Counted from the first letter of the stretch, positions 1 to 9,287 are shown. The stretch is DNA of 64,000 nt from Actinomycetes bacterium (GCA_023394615.1 JAEXAI010000017.1:62001-126000); one strand, 5' to 3'. Made by a program: numbers and translations. Notes: a model not told the origin generated them from the sequence alone.

Positions 1-2002
1 GACGCGCAAGCGCGTTTTCGCCTTCAGCGCTTTTGCGAACACAGGTAATCTTGCCGCTCGGCCATACTATGAATCCATCGCGGGTGGCGCAGCACGATCC
101 TTCATGTTGCCTCGACAGCGCCATTGCTTCCTCGGCATCAGTGCATACCACCACGTTGCCTAAAAGAGCAGTGACGGCTCCAGCCGCATCAGCCGGATAC
201 GTCAGGGAATCAATCAGCCGCCCATTGATGCCATCGAGTCTCTCACCCGATGTCGTGTCAAGGGGTACAAGGGAGACCTTGCCGGATTCACCGGCAGAAA
301 GAAGACGCACAGCCGCACGGGTGGCTGCTCCTTTGTCGCGTACGATTAAGGAAGCTACATCATCGCCGAGGAGCTCATCGACCAGATCCTCCAAGTCCGA
401 CGGTGCCGATATCGCATCGACAAGCGGGTTCATACGCTGTTCGAAATCGCCGGTATGCTCCGAAATCCAAGCAAGCATCGGGTTTTCCGCACGTCGGGCA
501 CGCTCAATCTCTTCAAGGCTCTTCACCTCAGCGCTCGATGACGACCAGACTTCTTGAGCATGCTCGTATGCTTCACGCGCTTGGTCGCGCTCAACCAGTG
601 CACGGCCAGCGGACTCCCGGGCCACCTCATCGGCTTTCAAAGCTGCCCCCAGGGCGCCTTTGTTCGCCGCAAGAGATTCTGCCGCTGCCGAATCAGCCTG
701 CTTTGCCAATTCAAGTCGTCGGGAAAGATCTTGCGTCTGCTCCACAATGAGCTTCTCATGCGCACGGTTGCGGGCGAGCACTTCTTGGGTCTGCGCCTGC
801 GCCGCACGCACACCCTCGATTTCCTGCAACGCGGCGCGACGATTGTGGGAAGCCTCGTCAATCTCGCCTTGCATGCTGCGCGTTTTATCTCGTAAGTCAT
901 TTGATTTTGACTGTGCTGCGTCTTTCGCGTTTTCGGCAACCGCTGCTTCTTTTTGTGCGCTCGCAAGCGATTCGACCGCTGCGGCAAGCTGCCCCTCGGC
1001 ATCTTTCGAAGATTGCGACTCATTCTCTAGAGATATTTTCAAATCAGCTCTATAGCTTTGAGACGAGCGCTTTTTCTCATGCAACAACAACACGGTGGAA
1101 TCCAATTTATCAAGTGATGCCTGCGCACGACGGTAGCGCTGAGCTACTGCCCCGGCATCCACACTGCGTCCTTGTAACTCAACCTGGAGTGCCTCGGCGG
1201 CGCTTTCAGTACTTGCGATATTCTGGCGCATGGCAGCGATGCGCTCATCGAATTCCTGCTCGCGCTTGCCCACTTCAGCCCATTTGCCTTGAAGCGCACG
1301 CAAATCATCCACGGCCAAATCCAGATTCAAATCAGCCAACTGCGCAGAAACGTCGCGATAAGCCATCGCGCGTTTCGCCTTGCGCTCAAGCGGCTTCACC
1401 TGACGTTCTACTTCGGCCACTATGTCCTGCACACGCGTGAGATGCACGTCCATCTGTGCGAGTTTGCGCTCGCTTTTCAGCTTGCGCTGCTTGTGCTTCA
1501 ACACGCCTGCGGCTTCTTCAATGAGCGTGCGCCTGTCTTCGGGTTTGCCTTGCAGTATCGAGCTTAAATGCCCTTGGGAGATAATCGATGCCGTGCCCGT
1601 GCCCAACCCACTGTCATGCAAGATATCGAGCACGTCCATGCGTCGCGCAATCGAACCGTTAATCAAGTATTCGCTTTCACCGTTGCGATACATGCGGCGG
1701 CCCAACGACACCTCGGAAAACTCGATTGGCAACGTGCCATCGGTGTTATCGAGTACCAACTCGACTTCAGCCACACCTACAGCCTTGCGTGCGGAAGAGC
1801 CGGCGAAGATCACATCCTCCATGGCTTGGCCACGCAGATTCTTCGCGTTACGCTCGCCGAGCACCCATAATACCGCATCGGATATGTTTGATTTGCCTGA
1901 ACCGTTCGGACCGACGATAGCCGTCACTCCCGGCTCAAAAGCGAACACGCTACGATCAGCGAAAGACTTGAATCCTTTTAAGACGAGCGATTTGAGGTAC
2001 AC
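1..2002 (-). CDS. smc: Chromosome segregation ATPase SMC (N-terminal two-thirds, cut by window edge)
   Basis: SMC forms the dimeric ATPase ring that, with ScpAB, organises and segregates the chromosome. From a GTG at 2002 the minus strand reads YLKSLVLKGFKSF, then a Walker A box GPNGSGKS at residues 31-38 and DAVLWVLGEQ, the standard SMC head start. About 667 residues are present (usual length about 1180), so the head, the first coiled coil and part of the hinge are seen. The second coil and the Walker B/signature half lie beyond the left edge. It starts 3 nt after the rnc stop codon, so translation is probably coupled to rnc, the common actinobacterial rnc-smc order. No frame break was seen in the portions I translated. 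Confidence 0.95.
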   Translation of the reverse strand, partial: MYLKSLVLKGFKSFADRSVFAFEPGVTAIVGPNGSGKSNISDAVLWVLGERNAKNLRGQAMEDVIFAGSSARKAVGVAEVELVLDNTDGTLPIEFSEVSLGRRMYRNGESEYLINGSIARRMDVLDILHDSGLGTGTASIISQGHLSSILQGKPEDRRTLIEEAAGVLKHKQRKLKSERKLAQMDVHLTRVQDIVAEVERQVKPLERKAKRAMAYRDVSAQLADLNLDLAVDDLRALQGKWAEVGKREQEFDERIAAMRQNIASTESAAEALQVELQGRSVDAGAVAQRYRRAQASLDKLDSTVLLLHEKKRSSQSYRADLKISLENESQSSKDAEGQLAAAVESLASAQKEAAVAENAKDAAQSKSNDLRDKTRSMQGEIDEASHNRRAALQEIEGVRAAQAQTQEVLARNRAHEKLIVEQTQDLSRRLELAKQADSAAAESLAANKGALGAALKADEVARESAGRALVERDQAREAYEHAQEVWSSSSAEVKSLEEIERARRAENPMLAWISEHTGDFEQRMNPLVDAISAPSDLEDLVDELLGDDVASLIVRDKGAATRAAVRLLSAGESGKVSLVPLDTTSGERLDGINGRLIDSLTYPADAAGAVTALLGNVVVCTDAEEAMALSRQHEGSCCATRDGFIVWPSGKITCVRKSAEGENALAR

Positions 2003-2005
2003 GGT

Positions 2006-2953
2006 TTATCCTTGATCCTGCTGATTCGGTGCGGAATCCTTTTTGGCACGATGCCACATATGGTTCGTCTTGTCGTTTCCGCGTTCGGCTTTTTCTGCGG
2101 CGCGCTCGGCCTTTTCCGCTTTCTCGGCAGCTTTCACTTGCGCCTTTTCTGCTTTCGCTTTCGCCTTCTGTTTCCGCTTGCTTTCCTTGCCCGCATCTTG
2201 GATGCTCACATCGTTGTTGTTCATGCTGACAAGCGCGCTTTCCGCAGCCTGGCTTTCAGATTCCTTTTTCGTGCGACCGACACCGCGCGCCAGAGCATGC
2301 ACGCCCGCGAACACCTGCGTGACGAACGTGCGATCGTGCGGCGGTCCTTGCGTTTCCACCAGCTTGTAGGTGGGCGTGATGCCGTCTTCTTGCAGCTTTT
2401 CCTGCAAAACACTTTTCGGATTCTCGGGCTCTTTGGCCATGTCTTCTGTCATGTTGGGCAAAAGCGTCGTGGCGACGAAATCGCGCGCTGCAGGCAAACC
2501 ACCGTCAAGATAGAGCGCAGCCACAACGGCCTCGTATACGTTTTCCAAAGCGGAATGCAAGCCGCGCCTACCCGTTCCGCGCTCGGATAAACCGAATATG
2601 ATTATGTCTGAAAAACCGAGCCCGTCGGCCACCTTCGACAAGGAAGCACCCGACACCAGCGACACTTTGATGCGCGTCAGGCCCCCCTCGTCCAGTTCGG
2701 AATAGCGATGAAACGCCTCATCGGCCACGATGGATCCCAAAATGCTGTCACCTAAAAACTCCAGTCGTTCATAGGAGTATTTGACAGGTTTGCCCTCCAC
2801 AGCCGAAGGATGCGTGATGGCAGAAAGCAGAAAGCGCTCGTCATTGAAGCGATATCCGAGTATTTCCTGAGCGCGCGTCATCTTCTGCTGGCGCTCATCA
2901 GTCGTTATCATGTTCAAAACCCGATCCGTCTTCTTTCCTTTTTCGGAGCGCAT
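2006..2953 (-). CDS. rnc: Ribonuclease III with charged C-terminal tail
   Basis: RNase III cleaves double-stranded RNA and processes rRNA precursors. The catalytic domain carries the signature ERLEFLGDSILG near residues 62-73 with the downstream acidic residues. A dsRNA-binding domain follows (about residues 175-245, from SVLQEKLQEDG to ESQAAESALV). Most RNases III end there (about 230 residues). This one continues for about 70 residues rich in Lys, Ala and Glu, of the type KAEKAQVKAAEKAEKAERAA, predicted to be a charged helix or disordered. The start is uncertain: ATG at 2953 has no clear ribosome binding site, and ATGs at 2911 and 2881 (MTRAQEILGY, the usual family start) are alternatives. 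It is followed at once by smc. Confidence 0.93.
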   Translation of the reverse strand: MRSEKGKKTDRVLNMITTDERQQKMTRAQEILGYRFNDERFLLSAITHPSAVEGKPVKYSYERLEFLGDSILGSIVADEAFHRYSELDEGGLTRIKVSLVSGASLSKVADGLGFSDIIIFGLSERGTGRRGLHSALENVYEAVVAALYLDGGLPAARDFVATTLLPNMTEDMAKEPENPKSVLQEKLQEDGITPTYKLVETQGPPHDRTFVTQVFAGVHALARGVGRTKKESESQAAESALVSMNNNDVSIQDAGKESKRKQKAKAKAEKAQVKAAEKAEKAERAAEKAERGNDKTNHMWHRAKKDSAPNQQDQG

Positions 2954-3068
2954 CAAACGCAGCTGTGCATCATTGGGACCGTTTCAAGGTCCTCTGCGAC
3001 TCTTTTACAAACATGCAAAGCCCTTTTCAGGACCTGTTCAGCCCTTTTCAGGGCAGCTATACTCGATT

Positions 3069-4073
3069 CTAACCTTGTTCGCTCTGCTCTGCGACAGATT
3101 GCGCTATTAAATCGGAAACATGCAGACGCGAAGTCTTGGCGCATGTCAGAATGCCGTTTTTCACGGCTGTGGCATTCGAGGAACCATGCCCCACCAATAT
3201 GGCGCCTTTCGTGCCCAAAAGAGGTGCTCCGCCGTACGTGTCGGCACTGATGCTGTCCTTCAACTCCACAAGGCTACCCTTCAAAACGCCTGCCGCGAGC
3301 GTAGTGGCCACGTTTTTTTTGAATATGCCCTTCAATGCGCCGAAAATGGCTTTCGATGTGCCTTCAATCGTTTTCAAGCACACGTTTCCCGTGAACCCGT
3401 CGGTGACGATGACGTCATAGACTCCCAAAGCCACATCGCGCCCTTCCGCATTGCCTACAAACGTTGGCACCTTTTGGCGCAAGAGGGCATTGCATTGCTG
3501 TGCGAAGGCCGACCCTTTCTCGTCTTCCTCGCCGATGTTCAGCAGGGCCACAGTAGGGTTTTCCCGATTGAGCAATTGTTCAACGTATACGGAAGCCATC
3601 TGTGCAAACTGCACCAAATACTCTGGCTTGCAGTCCGCGTTCGCTCCCACATCGCACATAACAATGGGCTTGACCGGAGAAGGCACGATGCTGGCCATAG
3701 CCGGACGCGAAACACCCTTCAAGCGACCTGCGACCAACGTGCCTGCAGCAAGGCATGCACCGGTTGATCCAGCTGAGAAGAATCCATCTGCTCGATCATC
3801 GTGAATGAGCTTGCAGCCCACCACGATGGAAGAATCCTTTTTGCGGCGAACGGCCTTTACGGGATGCTCGGCCATGTCTATCTGCTCGGTGCAGGGCACA
3901 GCAGTGCATCGATCATGGGCGGCGGCGAAAGGCTCAACCACTTCGGCAGGACCGCACAAAAGCACCTCTACGTCCGCATCTTGTGCCAGAGCAGCCTCAA
4001 CACCTGGCAGCACAACGTCTGCGCCCTCATCTCCGCCGACGGCATCGACGGCTATGATTGTTTTCTCGCTCAT
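3069..4073 (-). CDS. plsX: Phosphate acyltransferase PlsX
   Basis: PlsX makes acyl-phosphate from acyl-ACP, feeding PlsY in phosphatidic acid synthesis at the membrane. The protein begins MSEKTIIAVDAVGGDEGAD, matching the family's AVDAMGGD start, and is 334 residues long, normal for the family. The ATG at 4073 is preceded by a good AAGGAG site (AAGGAGAAATATTT before ATG); a longer reading frame upstream is not needed. It lies between a terminator (after rpmF) and rnc. The acpP gene often found between plsX and rnc is absent here; the 115-nt gap instead has two copies of GCCCTTTTCAG. Confidence 0.94.
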   Translation of the reverse strand: MSEKTIIAVDAVGGDEGADVVLPGVEAALAQDADVEVLLCGPAEVVEPFAAAHDRCTAVPCTEQIDMAEHPVKAVRRKKDSSIVVGCKLIHDDRADGFFSAGSTGACLAAGTLVAGRLKGVSRPAMASIVPSPVKPIVMCDVGANADCKPEYLVQFAQMASVYVEQLLNRENPTVALLNIGEEDEKGSAFAQQCNALLRQKVPTFVGNAEGRDVALGVYDVIVTDGFTGNVCLKTIEGTSKAIFGALKGIFKKNVATTLAAGVLKGSLVELKDSISADTYGGAPLLGTKGAILVGHGSSNATAVKNGILTCAKTSRLHVSDLIAQSVAEQSEQG

Positions 4074-4244
4074 AAATATTTCTCCTTGATCTGTGGCTGC
4101 GTTCTGCAATCCCACCGATTCCGCACAGGAGCAACCGCACGTCAGCACTCAACCTGCAGCTGAGTCGCTTGCGTGCAACTCTCCTGTTCCCTTCTCGATT
4201 ATAGCCATCAGAGAATGCGGAAAGACGTCAGCGGCATGCGCATA

Positions 4245-4280
4245 CAAAAATCCCCCGAAACCCAAGGGAACCGGGGGATC
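4245..4280 (-). terminator. Rho-independent terminator after rpmF
   Basis: On the minus strand an 8-bp stem ATCCCCCG / CGGGGGAT with a further paired GGTTCCC/GGGTTT inner part is followed by TTTTT. It lies 20 nt downstream of the rpmF stop and separates rpmF from plsX, so plsX needs its own promoter. Confidence 0.85.
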
Positions 4281-4301
4281 CGATTACATGGACAGGCACG
4301 C

Positions 4302-4481
4302 CTATGCGGTTTCGATAACCTCACGGTCACGATAGTAGCCACAATTCGGGCATACGCGATGAGGCAGTTTCACCTCGCCGCACTGAGGGCAAACCGAACG
4401 TGACGGCGTTGCGATCTTGTCGTTCGCAGAACGACGGGAATGGGTGCGGGAACGACCCGTTTTGCGCTTAGGTACAGCCAT
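4302..4481 (-). CDS. rpmF: 50S ribosomal protein L32
   Basis: Fifty-nine residues starting MAVPKRKTGRSRTHSRRS, the universal L32 opening. A zinc-ribbon follows with CPQC (about residues 32-35) and CPNC (about residues 45-48), so this is the Cys-containing, zinc-binding form. The ATG is preceded by AAGGAGATAACA. Its product is a structural protein of the large ribosomal subunit. It lies downstream of yceD, the usual neighbour, and has its own promoter at 4545-4573 and terminator at 4245-4280. Confidence 0.97.
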   Translation of the reverse strand: MAVPKRKTGRSRTHSRRSANDKIATPSRSVCPQCGEVKLPHRVCPNCGYYRDREVIETA

Positions 4482-4544
4482 TGTTATCTCCTTCTTGAAA
4501 CGAGCAGTTCGCTCGACTTTCGCATAGTAAACACGCGAAGAGAT

Positions 4545-4573
4545 ATTCTAGCGAAGAGAACGCGTTCATGCAA
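4545..4573 (-). promoter_or_regulatory. Sigma-70-type promoter for rpmF
   Basis: Minus strand: TTGCAT (-35), 17-nt spacer, TAGAAT (-10), about 64 nt upstream of the rpmF start. Match is 4/6 and 5/6 to consensus with ideal spacing. Two GCGAAGAGA direct repeats (plus-strand orientation) flank the -10 region. Confidence 0.65.
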
Positions 4574-4648
4574 GGCGTTTCCACCGATAATGCATATTGC
4601 ACGCAAAAGCCCTTGTCGAGTTGATTGCCAGAGTTAGTGCAGGTTTGG

Positions 4649-5230
4649 TTAGGATCGGCTCGAATCCGAGTTGTCGTCCAAATGCAAGTCTTTCAAAACC
4701 GAAAACGGATTTGCGGCTTGCGCCTCCCGCTCTTCTTCGGCTTGGCGTTTACTGGCGCAATCGCATGTCTCGTGGTTTAGATTCACACCGCAATCAGGAC
4801 AAATGCCACGGCAATCCTCGCTGCACAACGGCACCAGCGGCAAATCCACCAATATCGCGGCCTGCATAAGCGGGACCAAGTCGATGATGTTGTCGGCGCT
4901 GAGCACCGAGAATTCATCTTCCTCCATCTCATCGTCTTCAGGAGTACCCTGCTCGTCTATGAGAAAGTAACCCTCGATATCACCGAGCACGTCCACGTCC
5001 AAGGGATCCAAACAGCGGGCGCATGCCGTGCGACCCACGCCTTCCACTTCCCCGGTCACCAGAAGAGCATCGCCTGTGTTCGTGATATCCACACGCCAAG
5101 AAAGCGGCGTCTCAAAAGAATACAGATCAGGGCCTGCCTTCAAAACCGGCAGTGCATAGGTGCCAGAATACGACAAGCTCTCCGCAGGGGCGAAGAGCTC
5201 ATGGGGAATTGCAATCTTCGTTTCTTCCAT
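4649..5230 (-). CDS. yceD: YceD family (DUF177) rRNA accumulation protein
   Basis: A 193-residue member of the DUF177/YceD family, known to affect 23S rRNA accumulation and nearly always found next to rpmF, as here. The family's CxxC pair is at residues 70-73 (CARC). A second cluster with six cysteines at about 136-158 (CSEDCRGICPDCG...CDC) suggests bound zinc. An acidic stretch at about 97-107 separates the two. It starts 6 nt after the stop of the DivIVA-like gene, so the two are probably co-transcribed. Confidence 0.9.
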   Translation of the reverse strand: MEETKIAIPHELFAPAESLSYSGTYALPVLKAGPDLYSFETPLSWRVDITNTGDALLVTGEVEGVGRTACARCLDPLDVDVLGDIEGYFLIDEQGTPEDDEMEEDEFSVLSADNIIDLVPLMQAAILVDLPLVPLCSEDCRGICPDCGVNLNHETCDCASKRQAEEEREAQAANPFSVLKDLHLDDNSDSSRS

Positions 5231-5236
5231 TGCACT

Positions 5237-5716
5237 CTATCGAGTCGGCGTGTTGCCAATAGAATTCGAGTTCAAACGATCGCGGCAACGACGCACGTTG
5301 CCCAAAAGGGTGTCCAAACTCTGCTCCACATGACCGAACACCTCGTCGGCGTAATCTTCAGCTCCGGCGCGCGTCTGGCGCTCCAACTCACGGGCATCAG
5401 CCATAATGGTATCAGCCTGCTGCTGGGAAATGCGAACGATTTCCTGCTCGCTGGAAATGGTCATCGCTTGGCTGCGGGCATCATCAATCATGCGATCAGC
5501 TTCCGCCTCAGCGTCATCGAGAAGGCTCTGGCGCTCGCGCACAATCTGACGAGACTGAGCGAATTCGCTTGGGAACGTATCCCTGATATCATCGATAATC
5601 TCAAAAGCAGCCGCCACGTCAACTTGGCGCAGGTTGCCTTTACCGAAAACCGGCTTGGCATCTTCCAAAAGGATCGAGAGTTCCTCGACCAATCCCAAGA
5701 CCCCTGTTTCGTCCAT
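5237..5716 (-). CDS. DivIVA-like coiled-coil protein (conserved actinobacterial coaD-yceD neighbour)
   Basis: A 159-residue, almost fully helical protein with heptad-like acidic and Ala-rich segments from about residue 55 (SRQIVRERQSLLDDAEAEAD) to about 135, no signal peptide and no membrane segment. Proteins of this kind, described as DivIVA-like or ATP-synthase-b-like, sit between coaD and yceD/rnc in many actinobacteria, which fits this position. A role in cell-envelope or division organisation is inference from the family. GGAAGGACGAAC precedes the ATG, and a promoter is visible at 5790-5816. Confidence 0.8.
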   Translation of the reverse strand: MDETGVLGLVEELSILLEDAKPVFGKGNLRQVDVAAAFEIIDDIRDTFPSEFAQSRQIVRERQSLLDDAEAEADRMIDDARSQAMTISSEQEIVRISQQQADTIMADARELERQTRAGAEDYADEVFGHVEQSLDTLLGNVRRCRDRLNSNSIGNTPTR

Positions 5717-5789
5717 GTTCGTCCTTCCGAAGTGCTGCGTTTTAGCTGCGTTTGCTCAAACGGGCCTCTGCCCGGTTCCAATCTTGCAT

Positions 5790-5816
5790 ATTTTAGCATG
5801 TGCCGCCATGATTCAA
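5790..5816 (-). promoter_or_regulatory. Promoter for the DivIVA-like/yceD operon
   Basis: Minus strand: TTGAAT (-35), 15-nt spacer, TAAAAT (-10) preceded by TG, giving an extended -10 that can compensate for the short spacer. It is about 75 nt upstream of the ATG at 5716. The leader then carries a small CGGGC/GCCCG hairpin. Confidence 0.55.
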
Positions 5817-5890
5817 AAACCATGTTCACAACGCGCGCACATTTTCGCGTGACTAATCAGTTTAAGGCAAGTGAGCGCCCCCGGCAAGTG

Positions 5891-6397
5891 CTACTGGGGA
5901 CTCTTGCAATCCAAGCCGTATTTTTGACACAGCGCCTCATAAACGCACGGTGACACAAATTGCGAAAACGGGCCACCAAGCGATGCAATTTCGCGCACAA
6001 TGGAAGAAGAGAGATACATGTACTGCGGCGGAGACATGATGAACACCGTCTCGATTTCCTGCTGTAGCTGGTAGTTCATTGCTGTCATCTGGAACTCGTA
6101 TTCGAAGTCGGTGATGGCTCGAAGTCCCTTCACCACCACATGCGCACCCATGCGATCTGCAAAGTTGACCAGAAGCTCATTGAAGGGCTCGACGGTGACG
6201 TTTGGTAAATCAGCAGTCGACTCACGTGCCAAATTGACGCGTTCCTGCAGCGAAAACAAAGGTCCTTTGGGGCCTTTTCCCGGAGATGCCGCCACCCCCA
6301 CAATCAGCTCGTCGAAGAGCTGAGAGCCCCGCCTGATGATGTCAAGATGTCCTTCGGTTATCGGATCGAAGGTGCCGGGCACCAATGCTCGTTTCAT
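5891..6397 (-). CDS. coaD: Phosphopantetheine adenylyltransferase
   Basis: Catalyses the fourth step of CoA synthesis, 4'-phosphopantetheine + ATP to dephospho-CoA. The nucleotidyltransferase motif GTFDPITEGHLDII (residues 8-21, catalytic His17) is intact, as is the second motif SSSIVREIA (from about residue 129). Length 168 is normal. The start ATG overlaps the rsmD stop as ATGA, the widely conserved rsmD-coaD pair. The last CoA enzyme, coaE, is also in this window at 62.9-63.6 kb. Confidence 0.96.
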   Translation of the reverse strand: MKRALVPGTFDPITEGHLDIIRRGSQLFDELIVGVAASPGKGPKGPLFSLQERVNLARESTADLPNVTVEPFNELLVNFADRMGAHVVVKGLRAITDFEYEFQMTAMNYQLQQEIETVFIMSPPQYMYLSSSIVREIASLGGPFSQFVSPCVYEALCQKYGLDCKSPQ

Positions 6398-7032
6398 TCC
6401 GCTCCCCTTTTTCCTTTTGTCTGAGTGTCCTCTGCCGCATCGTCGGCTGTTTCCGAAACAATACGAGCGTATCTGAAAATATCCACTATAGTAGCACCGT
6501 ATGTCTTATGCACCAGCAGTTCTAATTCTAGCGTTTCAAACGGGCTGTCGTGCACAGGATTGCAGCTTTTATCATGTTCGAAGCTTATAAGCGCACCCTC
6601 TGCCAACATGCCCGCATCCCTCAGACGCACAAGCAGCGATGACGTCTTGCGCACGTCGGTCGCATACGGTGGGTCCAAAAAAACCAAGTCGAAAGGCGAC
6701 GCAGCGCGCGGAGGCAGACGGCGCAGCACATCGACACGCGCAACGCTAAAAGTGCCCGGCCGCAAAAACGAGGTGTTCTGAGCAAGCACGTCCAATGCCG
6801 TCTTGTCACAATCGCAAAAGCACGAAAACGCTGCGCCGCGTGAGAGGGCCTCAATGCCCAACGACCCGCTGCCGGCAAACGCATCCAACACGATTGCGCC
6901 ATCCCATGTGCCTCTCGCGCTCATGACTGTGCTCATCAGCGACTCGCGCACGCGGTCAATGGTAGGCCGCGTCGTGGACCCTTTGGGTGCTTTGAGGGGA
7001 CGTCCCCTATATTCACCTGCAATTATGCGCAT
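6394..7032 (-). CDS. rsmD: 16S rRNA (guanine966-N2)-methyltransferase RsmD
   Basis: Methylates G966 of 16S rRNA using S-adenosylmethionine. Residues 1-16 (MRIIAGEYRGRPLKAP) match the family opening; the SAM-binding loop is VLDAFAGSGSLGIEAL at about 49-64, and the catalytic DPPY is at about 120-123. Length 212 is slightly above usual because of a short charged tail. It overlaps coaD by 4 nt and follows recG by 27 nt, so all three are likely one transcript. Confidence 0.95.
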   Translation of the reverse strand: MRIIAGEYRGRPLKAPKGSTTRPTIDRVRESLMSTVMSARGTWDGAIVLDAFAGSGSLGIEALSRGAAFSCFCDCDKTALDVLAQNTSFLRPGTFSVARVDVLRRLPPRAASPFDLVFLDPPYATDVRKTSSLLVRLRDAGMLAEGALISFEHDKSCNPVHDSPFETLELELLVHKTYGATIVDIFRYARIVSETADDAAEDTQTKGKRGAE

Positions 7033-7059
7033 TTTGGTGCATTCCTTTCCGCACGATTG

Positions 7060-9273
7060 CTACGCCTCGAATGTTCGCGCCAGCTCGTAGCGCAATGCTC
7101 GGTTTTTTTCGCTTTCCAGATTCGGATCTACTTGCATGATGGCATCCGCATCGCCGTGCGCGGCTTCGATGATCTTCGCGTCTCTCACGACGTTCACCAA
7201 CTTCAGCACAGATGCTCCATGCTGACGATTGCCTAAAATATCGCCTTCTCGGCGAAGGGACAAATCGTATTCCGCCAATTCGAAACCATCTTCTGTGCTC
7301 TCCATCGCCGAAAGACGATCCAGGGCCACAGGGGCCTTCGAGGATGATATCAAACAGACGCGCCCTGCTATTCCGCCACGCCCCACACGTCCACGCAGCT
7401 GATGGAGCTGTGCTAAACCAAAGCGATCGGCGTCCTCTATAATCATCGCTGTGGCATTGGGCACATCGACCCCCACTTCGATGACGGTTGTCGCCACCAA
7501 AACGTCGATTTCACCATTACGGAACTTATGCATGACCTGTTGTTTTTGGTCGCTTTTCATACGCCCGTGCAGCACACCGACCTGATACCCGAAAAAAACT
7601 TTATCCCGCAGGAAAGCAGCATAGTCCACGGCTGCTTTCGCATCACTGCCCTCTATGTCGCCTTCTGCTTCTATGGTTATGTTCGAAAACGCGTACTCGT
7701 CTTCCGGACTCGGTGCATTGGCGCTTTTCTTTTTCGACGCATCACCCTTCGCATTTGCCGAAGATTCCACCAAAGGGCACACCACGTAGGCCTGTTGTCC
7801 CGCCGCCAACGCTTCCCGCACCACGTCGTAAGCTTCACCGCGCCTATCGCGCGAGAACACCGCGGTCTGTGTGGCCGCACGCGTCATCGGGCGATGTTTG
7901 ATATAGGAAAGGGTCATGTTGCCGTACAGGGCCAGCGCCAAACTGCGGGGTATGGGCGTCGCTGTCATAGACAGCACATCTGCACCATCCCCCTTTGCCA
8001 CCAAAGCCGCACGTTGGTCCACGCCAAATCGCTGCTGCTCGTCTATAACGACAAACGTGCAGGCACGCGGAGCCACATCAGGCTCAAGCAGGGCATGCGT
8101 GCCGAAAAGCACCGAAAGCTCCCCTGACGCCAAACGCGCGAGAATGTCGGCTCTCTCCTGTGCTGGCGTCGATCCCACCAGCAACGACCAGCTTATGCGA
8201 GCCGCATCCAGCAGAGGGCCTAAAGCACCGGCATACTGTCGGGCGAGAACTTCCGTTGGCGCCATCATCAGAGCCTGCGTCCCCGAGTCTGCTGCTGCTG
8301 CTAGACCGAATGCGGCCACGACCGTTTTACCTGTGCCCACATCTCCCAAAAGCATGTGGTTTGCGCGCTTATCCGCAGCCATAGCGCGCAACAATTCGTC
8401 GCGCGCTTGCCGTTGCTCATCGCTCAATTCGAAAGGCAGAGCAGCTTTGAGCGCTTGCATGCTAAAGCCGTCTATCGCATGCTGGAACGGATGCGCGTCG
8501 TGCAGAGATTGGCGATCGCTTCTCATCAGGTGCAGCTCCAGCAAAAGCACTTCTTCAAAAGCCAAGCGCCTACGTGAAGATTCAGCATCGGCCATGCTTT
8601 CGGGGAAATGGATACCCCGCAGCGCGGCCGCCCTGCTAGGCAGGCGATACTTCATGCGCAAATCCAAAGGAAGGGGATCATCGATACCGTCGCACAGCTC
8701 AAGAGCGCTCGTCTCGAAACGGCGCATCCATGCGGTGGGCAGCTTCTCACTGGCCGGATGTACGGGCACGATCAAGCCATGTGCCTGCTCGCTTTCGTTG
8801 TCGATGACCTCCAGAAAAGGATTTGTCATGCGCTTGAACCCGTAGTCGAATTCCAGCTTTCCCGACACAGCCACGCGCTCACCGACAGAGAGCTTGTCGG
8901 CCAGCCAAGGCTGGCGAAAGCATGTGACAATCAGCGTGGAGGTGGAATCCACCAGAGTGATTTCGGTCAGCGAAAGACGTGGCTTGGGGGTTTTCAGTTT
9001 CACCTCATGCACATGCGCGGTGATAGTGCACGCTTCCCCGATCGGCGCTGTGGCTATCGTCGCCGTACGGCTCATGTCGATATAACGACGCGGATAATGC
9101 GTCAGCAAATCACGGACGGTCCTTATCCCCATCTGCGCAAACGCCTTGCTCCGTCCCGCTGACACGGAATGGACCTGCCCGACGGGCCCATCAAAGGCCA
9201 AAGTAGCGGCAAGGCGCGCGGAATCGGTATCACGCAGCGCCTTGCTCTCGTTCGTATTCGCCTGTCCGCCCAA
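7060..9273 (-). CDS. recG: ATP-dependent DNA helicase RecG
   Basis: RecG regresses stalled replication forks and processes Holliday junctions. The wedge/OB domain occupies the first about 170 residues; Walker A GDVGTGKT is at 310-317, the DExx box reads DEQQRFG near 413, and the RecG-specific QLHQLRGRVGRG is about residue 620. The helicase C half contains an insert rich in Lys, Ala and Ser around residue 515. The start appears to be TTG at 9273, since no ATG or GTG lies close to the conserved N-terminus; a GGTGGAG purine site lies rather far upstream. Adjacent to fakA, a frequent pairing. Confidence 0.95.
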   Translation of the reverse strand: MGGQANTNESKALRDTDSARLAATLAFDGPVGQVHSVSAGRSKAFAQMGIRTVRDLLTHYPRRYIDMSRTATIATAPIGEACTITAHVHEVKLKTPKPRLSLTEITLVDSTSTLIVTCFRQPWLADKLSVGERVAVSGKLEFDYGFKRMTNPFLEVIDNESEQAHGLIVPVHPASEKLPTAWMRRFETSALELCDGIDDPLPLDLRMKYRLPSRAAALRGIHFPESMADAESSRRRLAFEEVLLLELHLMRSDRQSLHDAHPFQHAIDGFSMQALKAALPFELSDEQRQARDELLRAMAADKRANHMLLGDVGTGKTVVAAFGLAAAADSGTQALMMAPTEVLARQYAGALGPLLDAARISWSLLVGSTPAQERADILARLASGELSVLFGTHALLEPDVAPRACTFVVIDEQQRFGVDQRAALVAKGDGADVLSMTATPIPRSLALALYGNMTLSYIKHRPMTRAATQTAVFSRDRRGEAYDVVREALAAGQQAYVVCPLVESSANAKGDASKKKSANAPSPEDEYAFSNITIEAEGDIEGSDAKAAVDYAAFLRDKVFFGYQVGVLHGRMKSDQKQQVMHKFRNGEIDVLVATTVIEVGVDVPNATAMIIEDADRFGLAQLHQLRGRVGRGGIAGRVCLISSSKAPVALDRLSAMESTEDGFELAEYDLSLRREGDILGNRQHGASVLKLVNVVRDAKIIEAAHGDADAIMQVDPNLESEKNRALRYELARTFEA

Positions 9274-9287
9274 AGGTACCGGAATTC

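Noticed and set aside
2953..3144. Short minus-strand frame between plsX and rnc as a candidate small gene
   Set aside because: Overlaps the end of plsX, lacks a ribosome binding site, and its Arg/Ala-rich product has no family.
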